From positions 11,677,853-11,741,852 of the forward strand of contig NC_084810.1 in the NCBI RefSeq assembly GCF_963583255.1: a stretch of DNA of 64,000 nucleotides. The letters are read 5' to 3'. The position numbers and the translations under genes are program-made. This document shows, in pieces, positions 63,241-64,000 of the stretch. How positions within the stretch are numbered: position 1 is the stretch's first letter; each line of letters starts with the position of its first letter. A model generated the notes under the pieces. The model was not told the DNA's origin. It was given only the letters and a program-made list of their open reading frames with translations, and searched no databases. This DNA is from Pyrus communis. Lineage: Eukaryota; Streptophyta; Magnoliopsida; Rosales; Rosaceae.

Positions 63241-64000
63241 CTTTTAGCTATTCACATTTGCTTCTTGGTAGAATTATGCATAAACCTAGTCAATAAGCTT
63301 GCTGCAAACATGATATTTGGCCAAGTTGCTATTAAATATAGCAAACTCCCCACCATTTGTCTATACAAAGTCTCATCTGCCAGTTCACTTTCATCTACCT
63401 TTGAAAGTTTGTCATTCATAGCCAAGGGTGTTGCAATAGGTTTGCAATCTCTGAGTCTAAACTTCTTAAGCAAAGTCTTTGCATATTTCTTCTGGTGCAA
63501 GAAAATGTAAGTGTTTGTCTGCAGTACTCCAAGACCAAGAAAATGATGAAGCAATCCTAGGTCATTCATCTCATATTGTCTCATCATCTCACTTTTAAAC
63601 TCAACCATCATTTCCTTTGAGCTTCATGTGTAGATAATATCATCTACATATAGTGACACAATGAGAATGCCACTGTGAGATGTCTTCGTATACAGTGTAG
63701 CTTCACTTGGACTTCTGCGAAATCCAGCCTTTGTAAAATAAGAATTTATCTCTTCGTAGCAAGCTCTTAGAGCTTGCTTTAGACCATATAAAGCTTTCCT
63801 AAGCCTATACACTTTACCTTCCTTGCCTTGTATCACAAACCAAATGGTTGGTCTACATATACCTCTTTATTTAACACTCCATTTAGAAATGCTGACTTTA
63901 CGTCCAACTGAAATAACTTCCAACCTTTCTGTGCAGCAAGGGCCACCAAGTTTCTTACAGTGTCAAGTCTTGCCACTGGAGCAAATGTCTCATTAATGTC
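63241..64000 (-). pseudogene. Copia reverse transcriptase (partial; runs off right edge)
   Basis: From the window edge inward: [47 protein letters not shown], then after a one-base shift near 63836 [27 protein letters not shown] (palm C, YVDD), and after a TGA at about 63625 EFKSEMMRQYEMNDLGLLHHFLG, KKYAKTLLKKF and YRQMVGSLLYLIATWPNI. These are all classic copia boxes. The protease, integrase and 5' LTR would lie to the right of the window. The copy is inactive. Confidence 0.93.

Overview
This is plant nuclear DNA: split genes with GT-AG introns and a dense load of retrotransposons, MITEs and tRNA-derived SINEs. The gene content (a hexokinase-like gene, a PPR gene, an mTERF gene, a Cassandra TRIM, L1-type LINEs with RNase H) points to a eudicot. 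A Rosaceae fruit tree is my guess from overall resemblance, and I hold it only weakly.

Two host genes look functional. Exon 1 of a saccharopine-dehydrogenase-like oxidoreductase starts at 881 and runs leftward off the window. A complete nine-exon hexokinase-like gene of the HKL1 class lies at 30630-36030 (+); its exons join in frame to 508 codons. As I recall, the Arabidopsis counterparts (At1g50450 and At1g50460 = HKL1) are immediate neighbours, so the pair looks like an old microsyntenic block pushed apart by about 30 kb of inserted and duplicated DNA.

1-2 kb holds the start and promoter of the first gene and a 190-bp tandem duplication. 2-19.2 kb is a tandem segmental duplication (copies A and B) whose two copies were hit by different elements: a 6.5-kb LINE and two SINEs in A; two solo LTRs and a Harbinger-like element in B, with a 5'-truncated LINE at the junction. 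19-30 kb is AT-rich intergenic DNA with SINEs, MITEs, a Cassandra TRIM carrying 5S rRNA-like sequence, an inverted Cassandra derivative and a second type of solo LTR. 30-36 kb is HKL1.

36-64 kb is mostly mobile and decayed DNA: solo LTRs (one inside a MITE), a PIF/Harbinger element that keeps an intact MYB/trihelix-like ORF1 but has no transposase, a second LINE broken by a Harbinger-type element, and a Ty1/copia element running off the right edge. Three decayed host-type genes lie between them: a DUF2828 protein, a P-class PPR protein and an mTERF4-like protein.

The commonest element is a 2.2-3.2 kb sequence starting TGACAC and ending TGTCACA or a close variant, flanked in three cases by perfect 5-bp target duplications. 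It occurs four times complete, once truncated and once as a 63-bp relic. I read these as solo LTRs of one retrotransposon family. Each carries imperfect hairpins of about 32 nt whose paired arms change together between copies. That is the most unusual pattern in the window. No CRISPR, bacterial operon or canonical tRNA/rRNA gene was seen.
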